A stretch of 64,000 nt of DNA from contig JAOTOM010004573.1 of assembly GCA_034440615.1 (NCBI GenBank), positions 278,754 to 342,753 of the forward strand. Reading direction: 5' to 3'. The position numbers and the translations under genes were made by a program. Below are positions 1 to 11,963 of this stretch, in pieces. The first letter of the stretch is position 1. Each line of letters opens with the position of its first letter. Under the pieces are notes generated by a model. It worked only from the letters and a program-made list of their open reading frames with translations. It was not told the DNA's origin and searched no databases. The DNA is from Ashinkailepas kermadecensis. Lineage: Eukaryota > Arthropoda > Thecostraca > Neolepadidae.

Positions 1-2245
1 GTTCCTCGCTCATATTTGTTGAACCCCAGCACGATATTTGGGGATCCGGTATAATTTATCGGAGTCTCGTCGCGACTTTTCGGGCCCAGGCGCGTGATTC
101 CGGGGGATCGGACTCCAGTTTTCTGGGCTCGACGCAATTTTCTGTGTGCGAGCCACGGCCTGATTTTTCGGGCCCCTGGCGAAATTTTTGTGTCCCTCCG
201 CGATTTTTCGAGCTTCGGTGCGTGTTTCGGTGCCGTATGCTATTTGTTAAGGCACCTGGTGGTATGTTTGGGCTCAGGAGCGATTTTCCTGGCTCGGATA
301 TACATTTTTTGGATCTCTCTTTATTTTGGAAGGCTGCGGCTTGATTCTCGTCGGGTTCCGATGCGATTGTGGGGCCATGCTGTGTATTTTTTAGGCCATC
401 GACACCAATTTGTTTAGCCCCGAGAGGAATTTTTGATGCCCCGACCAGAATTCATGGGACTACCGATATATATTTTGGGTCCCAAGCGCGATATTGGGGG
501 GGGGGGGGCTTGGCGCTAGTTCGCTGGGCGCGTTGTACTTATCTGGGCCCCAGCGCGATTTTGGTGTTCCCCAGCACAAATGTTCGGGCCCGGTGCAAGT
601 TTTTGGTGCCCGCTGTATATATTTATAACACCTAATTCTGTGGCCCCGACGCGAATTTATGGGGCCCCAGAACCACTTTTGGAAACCCCGGCGCGATTCT
701 TGGGTTCTTGGGAGCCCACCTCTTTAGGATGGGGGGTGGGGGCATTTGCCTCTTTGGAATGCCACTGCGGCTGCTCAACGATTCTTTTTTCAGCCGATGG
801 CACCCTTCAGAGTAGAAATGCTCTAAGGAGAACGGGTCGACGCAATGAAGTCCCTTTGTGATATTTTGGAGTCGACTTCTATTTTTGTAAGCCTCCTGCG
901 CGATATTGTTGGGCCCCGGTACGATTCTTCGGGCTCCCGTGTATTTTTTTTCCGGTGCTCCAACGCGCCTCTTTTCCGGGGCCCGACGCGTTTTTGGGGT
1001 GTTTGGCGCAATTTTTGTGGCCGCAGAGTGACGTTCCAGGTAGGAATTGACTTTTGGAAAGCCAGCTGCGACTTGTGGGGCGCCGGCGCGACTTTTTGGG
1101 ACCCTAGTGTGATTTCCAAGAGCAGTGGTGTGACGTTTTTGGGTCTAAGCACGATTTTTAGACCCTGTCGTATTTTTTTGGATGCCTATCGCGAGTTTTA
1201 GTGGCCTCGACACGTCTTTGGGGGCCCAACATGTTTTGTTTTCATTTGGAGCGATTGCTGGGACCCCAGAGTGATTTTCCGCGTCCGGACTACATTTTTT
1301 GTGTCGTTGCCCCGGCTTCATTTACTGTATGTTCTCGATGAGACTTTTGTGGCCCCGGTGCGACCTGTCGAGCCCCAAGCGTGATTTTCAGGGTCCCCGG
1401 CGCGATTGTTTGGTACCTTCAGGCTCAGCGTGATTTTCATGGGCCTCGGCCCAAACTTTTGGGGTCCCCGTTGTGATTTTCTAGAATCTCGGAACGATTT
1501 TTTCGGCCCCTAGCCTGATTTTCGAGGCCCAGACGCGAAAATTTTAGGCACACAGCGTGATTTTCAGGGGCCCAGCCCGTCTTTTTGCAGCCCCATCGTG
1601 ATTTGCAAGGACCACGGGACGACTTCTTTGTGCTCCCGGAGTTATTTTTAGGGGTTCCAATCCGACTTTTGGGGGGCCCCAGTACGATTATCAGGGGCAT
1701 CGACCCGACTTTTTGGTACCCAACGTGATTTTGAGGGCCCGGCCAGTCTTTTTGAGGCCCAGCGTCATTTTCGGGGGTCTCGGCGATACTGTTTGGCCCC
1801 CAGCGTGAATTCCAGGGCCTGACCCAACCTTTTAAGCATTATCGTGATTTTCTGGTACACTGGCGCGACTTGTCGGGGTCTCGGCGCGACTTTTTTGGGG
1901 CCCCAGCGGTATTTTCAGGGGCCCGGTCTCACATTTTGGAGCCCTCAGCGTCATTTTAGGGTCCCGGAACGATTTTTGAGGCCCCAATGTGATTTTCAGC
2001 GGCCTTGGTGGGATTTTGGGCCCCCAGCGTCATTTTCAGGGGCCCATACGGCACTTTTGGTGCCCCCAATGGTATTTTTATGGGCCCCGATGCGATTGTT
2101 GCAAACACCAGCAGGATTTTTAGGGAGCCTGGCGCTATTTTTCCGAACCCCGGTGCGATTGTTGGGGACCCACAACCTCTCAGGGGGGGGGGGGACTCCT
2201 CCAATGCCCCACTTCGGTACGCCGTTGCGCATGCCCCAATGATTG
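1..2245 (+). repeat. Degenerate GGCCCC/CGATTTT repeat family, copy 1
   Basis: A long non-coding tract in which a GC block (GGGCCC or GGCCCC) alternates with CG(A/C)(T/C)TTTT roughly every 30 bp by eye, much diverged from unit to unit. The left edge is cut by the window. It is colinear, inverted, with 34.8-37.1 kb: positions 38-100, 251-294 and 747-780 match the minus strand near 37,070, 36,815 and 36,325, so the order is kept. One 90-bp stretch near 745-835 breaks the periodicity and is conserved between copies. Short ORFs cross it in several frames but none resembles a protein. Confidence 0.8.
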
Positions 2246-3540
2246 TATAGCCTAACAATGTCGTCTATGGAGTACATCACACACAATCTACTTTAATATG
2301 CCCATTTAACTGCTTGCACAAGTAGTGTTCAGAAATATACATCCTGGAATTGGCCTAAATTCATATCATTATCTTCGGGGTTCTTAAATCTCAGCCTGGA
2401 CGCACGCATCACTGGACGATGAAAAGACATCTGAATTTTGCTGGACGAGGCCGTATATGCTGCGGATACCTCCTCCCCCGTCAGTTACGACTGGTGGTGC
2501 TCCAGTTTTGCAGTGCTCCAGTATTGTGTACTCGCTGTTGTGTGTCCCAATTTTATTCTTTTAATTCATTTTTCGTAAAGTGGAAAATAGCAAAATGCTC
2601 CCAAACGTTGCATTGATACTTGTGCGGACCTTCCCCATAGGCATTGGAAAGTAGCATTGACAGCTGTCGTCATTTCCGGTTATTTGCGGCATTGCACAAT
2701 CTGGAAAAAACATTAAATGCCCGTTCTCGAAATTGTTCTCAATAGATGGCGCAATAGTCGTGACTCTCAAAATCTGAACACATATCGTGTAACAAAGGTA
2801 TATTTCCTATGACAAACACATATTTCCTATCCTACAAGCGATAGGAAATAGAAATGATGGATGTCGTAAATGAGCACGTGATGCCCTTGATAGTCGCAAA
2901 ATAAATATTGTGCGAAACTTATTCATTCATTTTTTTCGTAACCATAAAAGGAATGAAAAAACAGCTCCCAGAAAACGAAATCCCGCTGCTTCTCAAAATG
3001 TTTTTTTTTTCTCTTTCAGATTCCACATATTAAAACATGTTTCAAACATTGTGGCGCGAACATTGTCTTAGTGGTGCTAAGCAAAAGCCTACGGGTGGCC
3101 CACCATAAATTGCGCACAGTGTACGTGAAAATTGAGGTTTCCCCGGGCTAAATCGGCTGCCGATATGCATTGTGCCCAACAGAAAGTATTCATGGGAAGG
3201 CTGTGCGACGTTAGCCATGACCGTCATGCACACTTCGATTACTTCAAAGCACTTCCATTTGTTTCCATATTTGTCCTTCCTCAGTTCAAAGTGAAGTGGC
3301 TTAAATCCGAGAAGAAACAATCTATTGTGCATAGGTTAAGTCAAACATTGGGTAGTTTGGCCACTGCCAAATGGTCAGTAGGACCCGCCAGTGAGACATG
3401 AGTCCGCCCAGGGCTCACAACAGGCTTCCACCGCTGGATGAAGGGCCTTGCTCGATAGCTTAATCACACAAAACTATATTAGGCTACTCATTAAATTACG
3501 CCTTGGTGATTATTATAGCATAGTAGTAAATTTACTAGAT
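2246..3540. other. No gene seen
   Basis: AT-leaning sequence without a recognisable gene, apart from the small hairpin listed separately. Short ORFs on both strands have no recognisable domain. Confidence 0.5.
2821..2850. repeat. Perfect 11-bp hairpin
   Basis: TATTTCCTATC is followed after 8 nt by its exact reverse complement GATAGGAAATA. A further TATTTCCTAT lies about 20 bp upstream. No U-tract follows, and a biological role is not evident. Confidence 0.6.
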
Positions 3541-3650
3541 AATAAAATTTATGGTAGTAAATATAACATGGTAGTAAATATAGAACATAGTAGTAAATAT
3601 AAAACATAGTAGTAAACATACAACATGGTAGTGAATGCATTAGTAGTTAG
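3541..3650. repeat. AT-rich minisatellite, about 20-22 bp unit
   Basis: Four to five imperfect copies of a unit containing CATRGTAGTAAATATA. It is non-coding. Confidence 0.75.
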
Positions 3651-3762
3651 AAATTATACTAGCAAACATATCAGGTTAGACCATTTTGAGCTGTGGCTGC
3701 TGAGGGCCTGGGCAGCACCGACAGCCGGACACCAGCTGGCGCCGGTCGGCAATCAGACGCCT

Positions 3763-3800
3763 GGAGTCGGAGTCGGAGTCAGAGTCGGAGTCTGAGTCGG
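3763..3800. repeat. GGAGTC hexanucleotide tract
   Basis: Six imperfect copies of GGAGTC or AGAGTC. On the minus strand the tract reads as Ser-Asp repeats, but nothing else suggests a gene. Confidence 0.7.
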
Positions 3801-3907
3801 GGCGGCCTCCGGCACCGCCAGCTGTGTCAGGCGGCTGACATCGCACTGCAGACTGCAGAGTGATCCAGATGTTAGCATCTGTTGTCATATTGTGTGCATG
3901 CTAGAAG

Positions 3908-3921
3908 TTGGTATTACTTTC
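3908..3921. repeat. Target-site duplication, left copy
   Basis: TTGGTATTACTTTC, identical over 14 bp to 4081-4094 on the other side of the SINE. Confidence 0.85.
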
Positions 3922-4080
3922 CTGGGTTATTGGTTGTACGACACGTCGACCGTTGAGTCATATAGCGTCGCCAATCTCTCACGCCGATTGGTCGCGGGCG
4001 AAGAGTAGCGACAGGTGAGACTCGAACCCACAATCTTTCGATTGTGAGACGAGCATCTTACCCCTAGACCACTCGTCCCC
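3922..4080 (-). mobile_element. tRNA-derived SINE, 159 bp
   Basis: Read on the minus strand, the element starts GGGGACGAGTGG and carries an A-box-like TGGTCTAGGGG and a B box GGTTCGAGTC (4019-4028), the internal promoter of RNA polymerase III. The first 75 nt look like a tRNA with a T-arm, but the 3' acceptor strand does not pair with the 5' end and no normal 7-nt anticodon loop forms, so this is not a working tRNA gene. About 85 nt of unrelated tail follow. A perfect 14-bp direct repeat flanks it exactly, the signature of LINE-driven insertion. The right-hand duplication is itself followed by a second 17-bp repeat of the target sequence. Confidence 0.8.
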
Positions 4081-4094
4081 TTGGTATTACTTTC
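4081..4094. repeat. Target-site duplication, right copy
   Basis: Exact match of 3908-3921. The sequence GGTATTACTTTCAATCT then occurs twice in tandem (4083-4116). Confidence 0.85.
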
Positions 4095-5575
4095 AATCTG
4101 GTATTACTTTCAATCTGGCTGGCGTCTCATTTTCGGCTCCACTCCTGCCTCCTCTTGGAATGTTCCTGCAGATGACCTGCACTAACAAATGTGCATTATC
4201 CGCAATGATGTTGCAAGGTTTCTGTGGCAAGGACCCAGTATGGCTGACCAAGATGATGATCGCCAGGACTGGAAGTGAATCTCATCATCAGCCATAGGTC
4301 ATCATATACTATATGCCCGCAGAGCATGCTGCTTTCTCTCCATCCAACTAATCACTATCGGATAATGACATCTAGCTGGGTTGCTAGTTATGCATGTCTT
4401 CATCTGGCAATGTAAAGAGTCGATTTTTGGAGGAGTATATCATTCTTTGGATGGCCAAAGTTCTGAAAAGGTGCTTTTCCGACGCTGCATCGCCAGACAC
4501 CGTAGACATCGCAGACATCGCCAGAGATGGCCTTGACGTCTGATGCTGGGGACACGTGCGCTCCAGACCAGTTACCGATATTGGCCGTCTGCCGGAGTGA
4601 CGTTGGATGATGTCGCTGGAACCCTGCCGATGGCTCCAACGCCGGGTCAACAGCTGCGGTTGCTGGGCGAAAGCGATAGACGTCGGAGACGAAGTAGTCG
4701 GCCGGCACAGCTACAGTGCCGGCGGTCGTATGTTATGTCCCGGAAGTCGTAGATGTTGCAGCCGACGGCTGAAGTTTGCAAGCGTGAATCCAATTTGAAA
4801 TACTGGGCCGACATGGGAGCCCTCAACGTTTGTTGCAACTCCCAGAGACGGTAAAGACCATGCAATAGGGCCATTAGCCCAATTCAGCACCGTCATAGTT
4901 CCGGGAGCGCGAACATGTAGATTCGCTTCTTGATAAACATGCATTTTACTTTACAAGGCTGAGCATGTCTATTAATTATGTGGTCTACTAGCCGAAAGTT
5001 CCTTTTGGCATTGCCAAAAAGCAGTGTTCCCAGCAGGGTTGGTAGTATAAAGCTTTGAAATGGCCATGCACAATCGTCATGCCGATATCCCGTACCAGCG
5101 CCAAACCTGTCAACTGACCTGACCTGTCAACTTGAGGACTTAACCGACCCAGCGGAAGTACCCCCTCCCCCACTACGTAAGTACTGTGCAACTCTCAGAG
5201 AATATAAATATGTCACTGGAAAATAATCATCTGGAAATGGAGATCACGTAAGTTTACCCATAATCGATTTTTAGGCCGCCACAGGCTCACAATTTTGTGG
5301 TGCGTCATGCCTGTAGTATGTGTACCACCGTCATTCTCGAGTCTGATTTGAGGGCGGTTCCAAGACCCCTGCTCTGAGAACTTTCGCCGGTCCCGCTGTT
5401 CGCGCTTCACCGGCTAAGTACCCCGGTCAGGTCCCCGGTCCTGTTCGGCGACATCATTTCCCGATCGTCCGGACCCGACTATGATCCGCCCGTCCATGCT
5501 CCGCGGCACCGCACCCAGGCCCGTTACCCGTTCTTCTGGCCCCGTTAGCCATTCCTTGCCCCGTGTTTGAATTCC
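4095..5575. other. No gene seen
   Basis: Mixed-composition sequence with short ORFs on both strands and no recognisable domain, splice pattern or repeat. Confidence 0.5.
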
Positions 5576-5810
5576 ATTCCCTACCGACCCACTGCTCACT
5601 TCCGTTCCCTGCCGGCTCACTATCCACTTCTCTTCCCTACCGACCCACCACCCACTTCCATTCCCTGCCGGCTCACTACCCACTTCTGTTCTATACCGAC
5701 CCACTGCCCACCTCTGTTCCCTACAGACCCACTACCCACTTCCGTTCCCTGCTGACACACTACCCACTTTTGTTCCATGCCGACCCACTACTCACTTCCA
5801 TTTTGTTCCA
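5576..5810. repeat. Pyrimidine-rich 28-bp minisatellite
   Basis: About eight copies of a 28-bp unit. Two variants alternate, TTCCCTACCGACCCACT and TTCCCTGCCGGCTCACT, giving a 56-bp higher-order dimer. ORFs reading through it are a consequence of the repeat. Confidence 0.85.
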
Positions 5811-6357
5811 CGGTGTTCCCTTATTTTCCTACAATCAGAGAAATTCGAGGGAGGGGGTACACTGGAACCTCCAAGAGAGGCGACCTTCGGGTCATAAGGG
5901 GCGCCACTTTCGCTTCCTCCTCACTGGATCAGCCCTTGCAACACACCCTAGCTGGCAACGCCACTACTTCTCGCCGATTCGTTACCATTTGCCAGTCGTT
6001 CGACTCAGGAGTGTTGTTTTATATACCTTTGAGGGGGAACTGCCACCTCAATATTTGCCTATCCCACCGCAATTATTTCAACAGGGCCTTTCCAAAGAAT
6101 CGTAACGTGTGATGATGCTGTGTAGAATTACGTTTCGGATCAGTATCCCATGGAAGCCTCGGACATTTCTTTTCTTTTCAATTACAACAGTGGCGTCCTA
6201 TGCATGGGCTGAAATGCTGAAAGAAATGTTGAATGTGAGCGATTGGTTCAAAGGCGTGTTGAAGTAATTCTTTCCAGACAATGCCCATGTGCTTCATGCG
6301 AAAGCTCAGCAAATTTGGGGTAGGGCTGAAACCATAACCATCGTTGAATGGATAGAT
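5811..6357. other. No gene seen
   Basis: Unique-looking sequence without recognisable coding potential. Confidence 0.5.
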
Positions 6358-6923
<566 letters not shown>

Positions 6924-6955
6924 TGCACACACACACACACACACAAATATATTTT

Positions 6956-6989
<34 letters not shown>

Positions 6990-7041
6990 CATATATATAC
7001 ATATATATAGACACGCATACACACACACACACACACACATT
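6924..7041. repeat. CA/TA/CA microsatellite
   Basis: A CA tract, an interrupted TA tract with TATATATACA units, then a second CA tract. Confidence 0.95.
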
Positions 7042-7879
7042 GGCGGATTAAGTGCTTGTCACTTGCATAATGTGCGTCGGAGAGATAGAGGAATCATAAC
7101 AGTGTAATATTAGCTAATATTAAGCTATTGCAAAAGCTCCATGAGTAATTTAACATTATACTTCGAAGTTCCACTTTACGCTAGCGTGGTTTTATTTGCG
7201 ACTTTGAGAAGCATGCTAATCTCGCACTTTCGTACTGGATTCTCCATTCGCTTTGTTGGGTTATCATCGTACATAAAATAAATGAACAACTGAAATACAG
7301 TTTCAGACTTGTATTTGCGTGGCAGTTATTCTTCACCTTGCGTACACCCAGATCGCCAGAACGAATCACAGGCCCAGTTCACGCGATAACGGGTGACTCA
7401 CGTGTTACTTACCCTAACCCAGGCGGCACTTGGACGCCTGCAATTTACTGGGCTTACCTATTCTTAGCATACTCCCCGTTCGAAAATAATCTCATGATTT
7501 TTGCAAATCACCAATGAGGCAACACCCGTGCGGACACTGCGGTGCGTCACAATTCACACGCATACTCAGCGTTATCACCGATCGAACGCTCCTTTGATGT
7601 ACTCATATCACTCATGTGCCCACTTGGCAGGCTATCACCAGTCGTGCACACCTTGGCACGTTATCACTAGTCGTGTACATCTCGGCACGTTATCACTAGA
7701 GCTGAACGTACCGGACTGGACGGCGGACTGACCGACCAGTGCGTGTCGTCCGTGGCGATTGCGCTCGCGCCCGTGGCGACGCTGGACGGACGTCCGCCCC
7801 TCACGCGCGCTCCCGCAGGAGGCCGGTCACGACGAGCCGGGGCCGCTGTCGGAGGAGCGGCCGGTGACAGGTCGGTCAC
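7042..7879. other. No gene; short 29-bp repeats at 7628-7706
   Basis: No host gene is visible. At 7628-7706 a 29-bp unit containing CACGTTATCACTAGTCGTG occurs almost three times. The 3' end and 3' LTR of the adjacent BEL/Pao element may lie here, but I found no matching LTR pair. Confidence 0.45.
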
Positions 7880-7899
7880 TGAAGTAGAGTTTCCTGTTT

Positions 7900-8900
7900 C
7901 GCCACGCTCGATCCAGAGTGGCCGTCGGATTGACCACTGGTGCTACCACTCCCAGATGGAAGCGACTCCGAACAAGAAGTGTGCACATGCTAGGGGGCCG
8001 TTGTTCTCGTCTTCAGTCAGCGGATGTAGGTCCAAGTGCAGGGTGAGCTCTTAGAAAGTCGTAACGAGCTCGTCGCACGACGGGTGGCACTGATGCAAGG
8101 TGATCGTCAGGGCCATGGTAGTGCTCCCCATCAGTCTCTCCCGAAACCCTCCCGACCAGGGAGACGCTTTCGGGATGTGTCGCTACTGAATGGCCGGTGG
8201 CAGTAGACCGGCCAGCTTGTGGAATAATTTGGCGTAGTCGCTTGCAATGGGGGACGGAGTGCCCCTTAGGGCGAAAAACCGCCGCATCGCCGCTTGGAGG
8301 TCATCTGTGCTCTGGCTTCTCATGACTTCAAGATGGACAGCTCGTGTTGTTGCGCAGATGATCAGGAGACCCCACACCTTGCTGGAGCCGTTGTCGATGT
8401 ACATCGGTCCGAAGTCGTCAGTCCCGAACCTCTCGAAGGAGCGCGACGGCTGCGTTCGAAACTCCAGCAGAGAGTCCTCCTTCAAGGAAGCACTTTGCAC
8501 CTACGGCATCTTTCGTAGGTTTGCACGACGCGCAGGTCCACCTTCCAGCAAAGCAGATACTCTGCAGATAGAAAAGCGAGGGTGTTCCGCGTTCCTCGGT
8601 GAATGCAGCGGCGATGGGCTTCGTCTATGATCTGAGTGGTGACATGTGGGCGCTATATGATCAATATGATCGATGCGCCCTAAAGCACAACTAACTAACT
8701 AAGGAGTGGTGATATGTTGCAGGTGGGATAGGATGATCACAGATGATTCATTAGTGTGGGTTGTCGCCCTCAATAGGCCTTCTTCATCCAGATGAGGGCG
8801 CAGATTCCACACCGGTGAGTGAGGAGGGAGTGGGCGGTCTCTTCTGACAGCGCCCAGCTCTTTCTGGTAGGACTTCTCTTGCACCAACCTGATCAACAAA
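7900..8900 (-). pseudogene. BEL/Pao integrase remnant (element 1)
   Basis: Integrase would insert the cDNA into host DNA. In order on the minus strand: the region before the zinc-binding domain (8699-8899; LIRLVQEKSYQKELG and LRPHLDEEGLLR, typical of BEL); the catalytic core (8183-8500), with the first Asp in TDDFGP, a tRAVHLE-type segment, and the second Asp in SDYAKLF, where the usual Asn is Tyr; then WSGGFRERLMG (8112-8162) with the catalytic Glu; and a LACAHFLFG segment near 7960. The pieces lie in different frames with stops between, so it is a pseudogene. Confidence 0.88.
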
Positions 8901-9264
8901 TGCAGTGCGTTTCTCCGTTCTTCCGGTGGTATAGGACCTGTGACACGCTCCAGGCTTGCATGGCGGACATTAAAGATGAAACGCTGTACCCAGGTGGTGT
9001 GGCTGACCGCTTATTTGAGGGTGGAAGAGTCCGTCAAGTTGAAAGGGCCAGGCACTTCTGATGACTCCTGGACAGGATTGGTGGTGCCGGCGGTGACTCG
9101 TATCGGTTCATAGGCAGGATCTTTGACTTCCTGTTGGGCACTAGGGCTGATCTGGAGGTCCGCAGTAGAACTGAGAGGATCAGTCTGGTGTGGTCGGAGT
9201 AGGAATGGCGGGCTTTCCCACCACTTCTCACATCCTCCAGCATTCGGAGGGGAACTCTTCTAGC

Positions 9265-9627
9265 CTACATATCGGAGTGGTTCTCTGACGACTTCACGTG
9301 TCGCCACTGGTCTGCTTGAGACATCTGAAGGATGGCGGTGACCCGGTCCCGGACGAACAGCTTCAGCGGCTTGCTGTTGTTGATCCAGTACAGGACATCC
9401 GTTGAGTCGGTCCAGAGACAGACAGTCGGATTCTCGGAGCGAAGCGCCTTCCGGACGAAGTTCATCAGCCGCGCTCCTATGAAGGTGGCTATGAACTCCA
9501 TCCTCGAAACCGTTAAGCTGGGCGTTAGGGGGGGTAACCTGCCCTTGGCGACCAGCAGTCTTGATCTCTCGCCTTCGACGGCATAGATAGCGGGGCAGTA
9601 TGATTTGCTGAACATGTCACAAAACAC
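9265..9627 (-). pseudogene. BEL/Pao RNase H remnant (element 1)
   Basis: RNase H degrades the RNA strand during reverse transcription. This 120-residue open segment shows LVAKGRLPPL, SRMEFIATFIGARL with the catalytic Glu, LWTDSTDVLYWI with the catalytic Asp, and FVRDRVTAILQM followed by W-x-x-V and a degenerate N-x-x-D. The arrangement is that of BEL/Pao RNase H. It is the best preserved part of the element. The segment between it and the integrase (9000-9264) also fits BEL, but with frameshifts. Confidence 0.9.
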
Positions 9628-9639
9628 GTCGAAGGTGCT

Positions 9640-10745
9640 ACTGTTGCTGACCGCTTCGGCTGAACACAGGAAGCTGACATCGCTGACCTCACCTGTGTCT
9701 TCCCGTCACCTTTCCACTTCAGATCGGAGGGCTGACGTGAGCTCCGAGTCTCACGGCGGACACGGTGATCCTTCTAGGTTTGGTGGAATATGATCATTCC
9801 TCGGATCAGCTATGGAGCCATGGGTTTAGGAGGTCCAGAGGATCGAAGGGCTTCGAAATGAGTGATAGGAATTGGCTCTTGGTCTCAAGAGGCAGACTTT
9901 GTGGTGAGATAACCACGAGCTTGTCGTCGCTGGTGTTTCACTGCATGCCGAGGATCTTGCCGTCTTCCGATGGTTTACCAGTCACTCGGATTTTGTGTAG
10001 CTCCATGCTGACTTCAGAAAAGATTCTCTTCACCCTCTTCATATGTGCGTCTGCCTCCTCAGCTATAGCGAAACTGAGACATATGTTGTCAAAGGCTCCA
10101 GATCTCCTGCATGATCAGCTTACAGAGTTCGAGAGTCACGTCTAGCCCGTTGCTGAGTTTGATTTCGATCGTGGACAGCAGCATGTATGGCAAACAAGAG
10201 AGTCAGAGCGGAACGCGCTGGAACCTAAGTATCTTGTCTCTCCAGAGGAACTGAACGAACTTCCGGTCAGGTTCGCTGATGAGGATCGGATGGAAGGCCA
10301 ATGTGATATCTACTTGGCACCCGATCTCGTTGGCGCGGAATCCCACAGCCACGATGAGAAGAGTGGTCATGAGATTTTCTCCGGAGTCGAGATAAGAGTT
10401 AATGCTTTTCCCTTTCCCGTCGCGGGCGCCGCCGTCGAAAACGACTCGGAGTTTTCCATTCCGGCGTAGGTCGCGGTGTGGCAGAAAGAACACCGACTGC
10501 TTTAGGGTTTCTCAAGATGGTGAGTGTTCCACCATGGACTTTTGGCAGAAGTTCGCGATGTGGTCGTCGTAGTCCTGGAGCGCGACGGAATCCAGTTTTC
10601 TTGTCCTCTGGTCTGCTCTTGCAGTGGTGATTGCCGGGTTTGAACCTGGCCTGTTTTCTGCTCTGCAGAGCATGTCATTTCGTACGGTTTCTCCGCTGCG
10701 TTCCGCTTTTGCTCGGAGTGGACGCCTCAGTCGTGAAGCTCGCAC
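9640..10745 (-). pseudogene. BEL/Pao reverse transcriptase remnant (element 1)
   Basis: Reverse transcriptase copies the element RNA into DNA. The N-terminal half is open at 10203-10493: FLPHRDLRRNGKLRVVFDGG, the SINSYL motif, QVDITLAFHPI with the first catalytic Asp, and DRKFVQFLWR, all characteristic of BEL/Pao. The 10512-10745 segment before it matches the short lead-in. The second half, around the YVDD box (9640-10150), is in several frames, and the YVDD box itself is not readable. A clear dead copy. Confidence 0.88.
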
Positions 10746-11330
10746 CCCCGGATCCCCAATGTATCCAGACCTCGCAGTGTCTGGACATTCAGCTTCCTCC
10801 GGAAGTAGGAACGATGTTGATTGGAGGTGGGTAGCACTCTATCCGCTTCGCGCAGTGCGCAGCCGAAGATGGTTTCGATGGCGCGTAGTTTATTGAAGAC
10901 AGGTACTTGGTCCCAAAGCACAAGTCGTAGATCAGGTCGGTGTCGATCAAGATGTCCAGAAGTCCTCCCACAAAGTCGTCAGTCAGTTGCATACCATGTA
11001 AAGCAGTCAGAGGAGGTGCAGGACTGGACTGTACTGGTGCACAGCAGTGTTCAGTCTTCCACGACCGGAAGCTGAAGGACGGACCCCGAAACGGTTGGCC
11101 AGCTTCACCTCCACCTGGTCATACAGCTGTACCTCCTCGATCTTGTCCTGGAAGCCTATGGAGGCGAAGTAGTGGTGGCAACAACGGCAATATTCAGCTG
11201 GTTGGCGACTGATGCTCGGTTGTGGGAGGCGTCATATCCGCCGTCGATCAGGAGACGAACTGGCTGTCGGCTGTCTGCTCCTGAAGCCACTGCAAGTGCT
11301 ATTTGGCTGCAGCAGTGATGACCTCGTGCG
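10727..11330 (-). pseudogene. BEL/Pao aspartic protease and linker remnant
   Basis: The protease would cut the Gag-Pol polyprotein. A segment ending VRLLIDGGYDASHN fits the active-site loop, but the expected D-S-G reads D-G-G. Downstream QLTDDFVGGLLDILIDTD and IYDLCFGTKY match the conserved second half, and an IETIFGCALRE segment matches the typical T-x-x-G-W motif with W lost. Frames change at least twice. Confidence 0.72.
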
Positions 11331-11537
11331 GTGACATTGTACCGATGATTCTGGTTGCATGTGGTGGTGGTTGTCTCGCCTGTTCTGTGCTCTGAGGTCC
11401 CGGTTGTCCTCTTGTCCGCGGTGATGGGATGGTGGGCGAGGAACTTGGCGACTAGACAAGTCGGTGTCGGAAGGCGGTGCCGGAGAATGGTAAGTGTAGA
11501 AACTCCCATTGCCCAGGTCTTCACAAACTCGTGCTCA

Positions 11538-11945
11538 TTACATAAGCCATTCTGCAGGTATCTTGGCCTTTAACAATGGGAAGAGGAGTTCTCCATATGA
11601 TTTTGAGGATGTGTGCAGGCCTTCCAGTGCCCGAACGTTGGCGGTCGATATATCTACCAGGTTCCTCAGAGCCCTAAGATTGTCGGCACTGATTACTGTG
11701 GGCAGATGTAGGAGGTTTGTCATGAGTGTTTCTCTTCGAATGTCGCCTCTGCCAAACCGGGCTTCTAGGATGTCAATCATAATTGCATAGTTCTCCTCGG
11801 TTGCAGCCAGTCCCTGAATTTCATGGGCTGCCTCTCCATCCAGGTGTCCCCTCTTTTTTGTTGAAACCTTTTGTTGCCTTGGTCCTCTCTTTAGCTTAGT
11901 GCGTTTCAGTTTCTGTGTCTTGATTTGTTTTCCGGTTTCTGACAT
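11538..11945 (-). pseudogene. BEL/Pao gag remnant
   Basis: The minus-strand ATG at 11945 opens a lysine-rich start followed by HEIQGLAATEENYAIMID, ILEARFGRGDI, DNLRALRNLVD and LLKAKIPAEW, the pattern of the BEL/Pao gag domain. It ends at a stop at 11538, about 135 residues, much shorter than an intact gag. Zinc-knuckle cysteines expected downstream are not intact. Confidence 0.85.
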
Positions 11946-11963
11946 GGTGTCTGTTGTGCCCAC

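Larger units (their letters stand above)
7880..11963 (-). mobile_element. Decayed BEL/Pao LTR retrotransposon (element 1)
   Basis: On the minus strand, gag, aspartic protease, reverse transcriptase, RNase H, integrase zinc-binding and integrase core remnants follow in BEL/Pao order over 4 kb, interrupted by many stops and frameshifts. No ORF is long enough to encode a working polyprotein (a functional BEL pol is usually well over 1000 residues), so the copy is dead. Its diagnostic motifs place it with BEL/Pao rather than Gypsy. LTRs were not identified on either side by eye. It stands tail to tail in neither a gene nor a known cluster; a second BEL fragment lies upstream of it on the other strand. 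Confidence 0.9.

Noticed and set aside
1..2245. Protein-coding interpretation of ORFs in the GGCCCC family
   Set aside because: ORFs occur in all frames, are rich in Gly/Pro/Phe from the repeat itself and are not kept between the two copies.
4006..4080. Functional tRNA gene on the minus strand
   Set aside because: A and B boxes are present, but the acceptor ends do not pair and no proper anticodon loop forms. The exact target duplication around a longer 159-bp unit shows a SINE.
10620..10665. tRNA-like TTTGAACC word
   Set aside because: A single B-box-like match inside the BEL pol remnant with no A box or stems.
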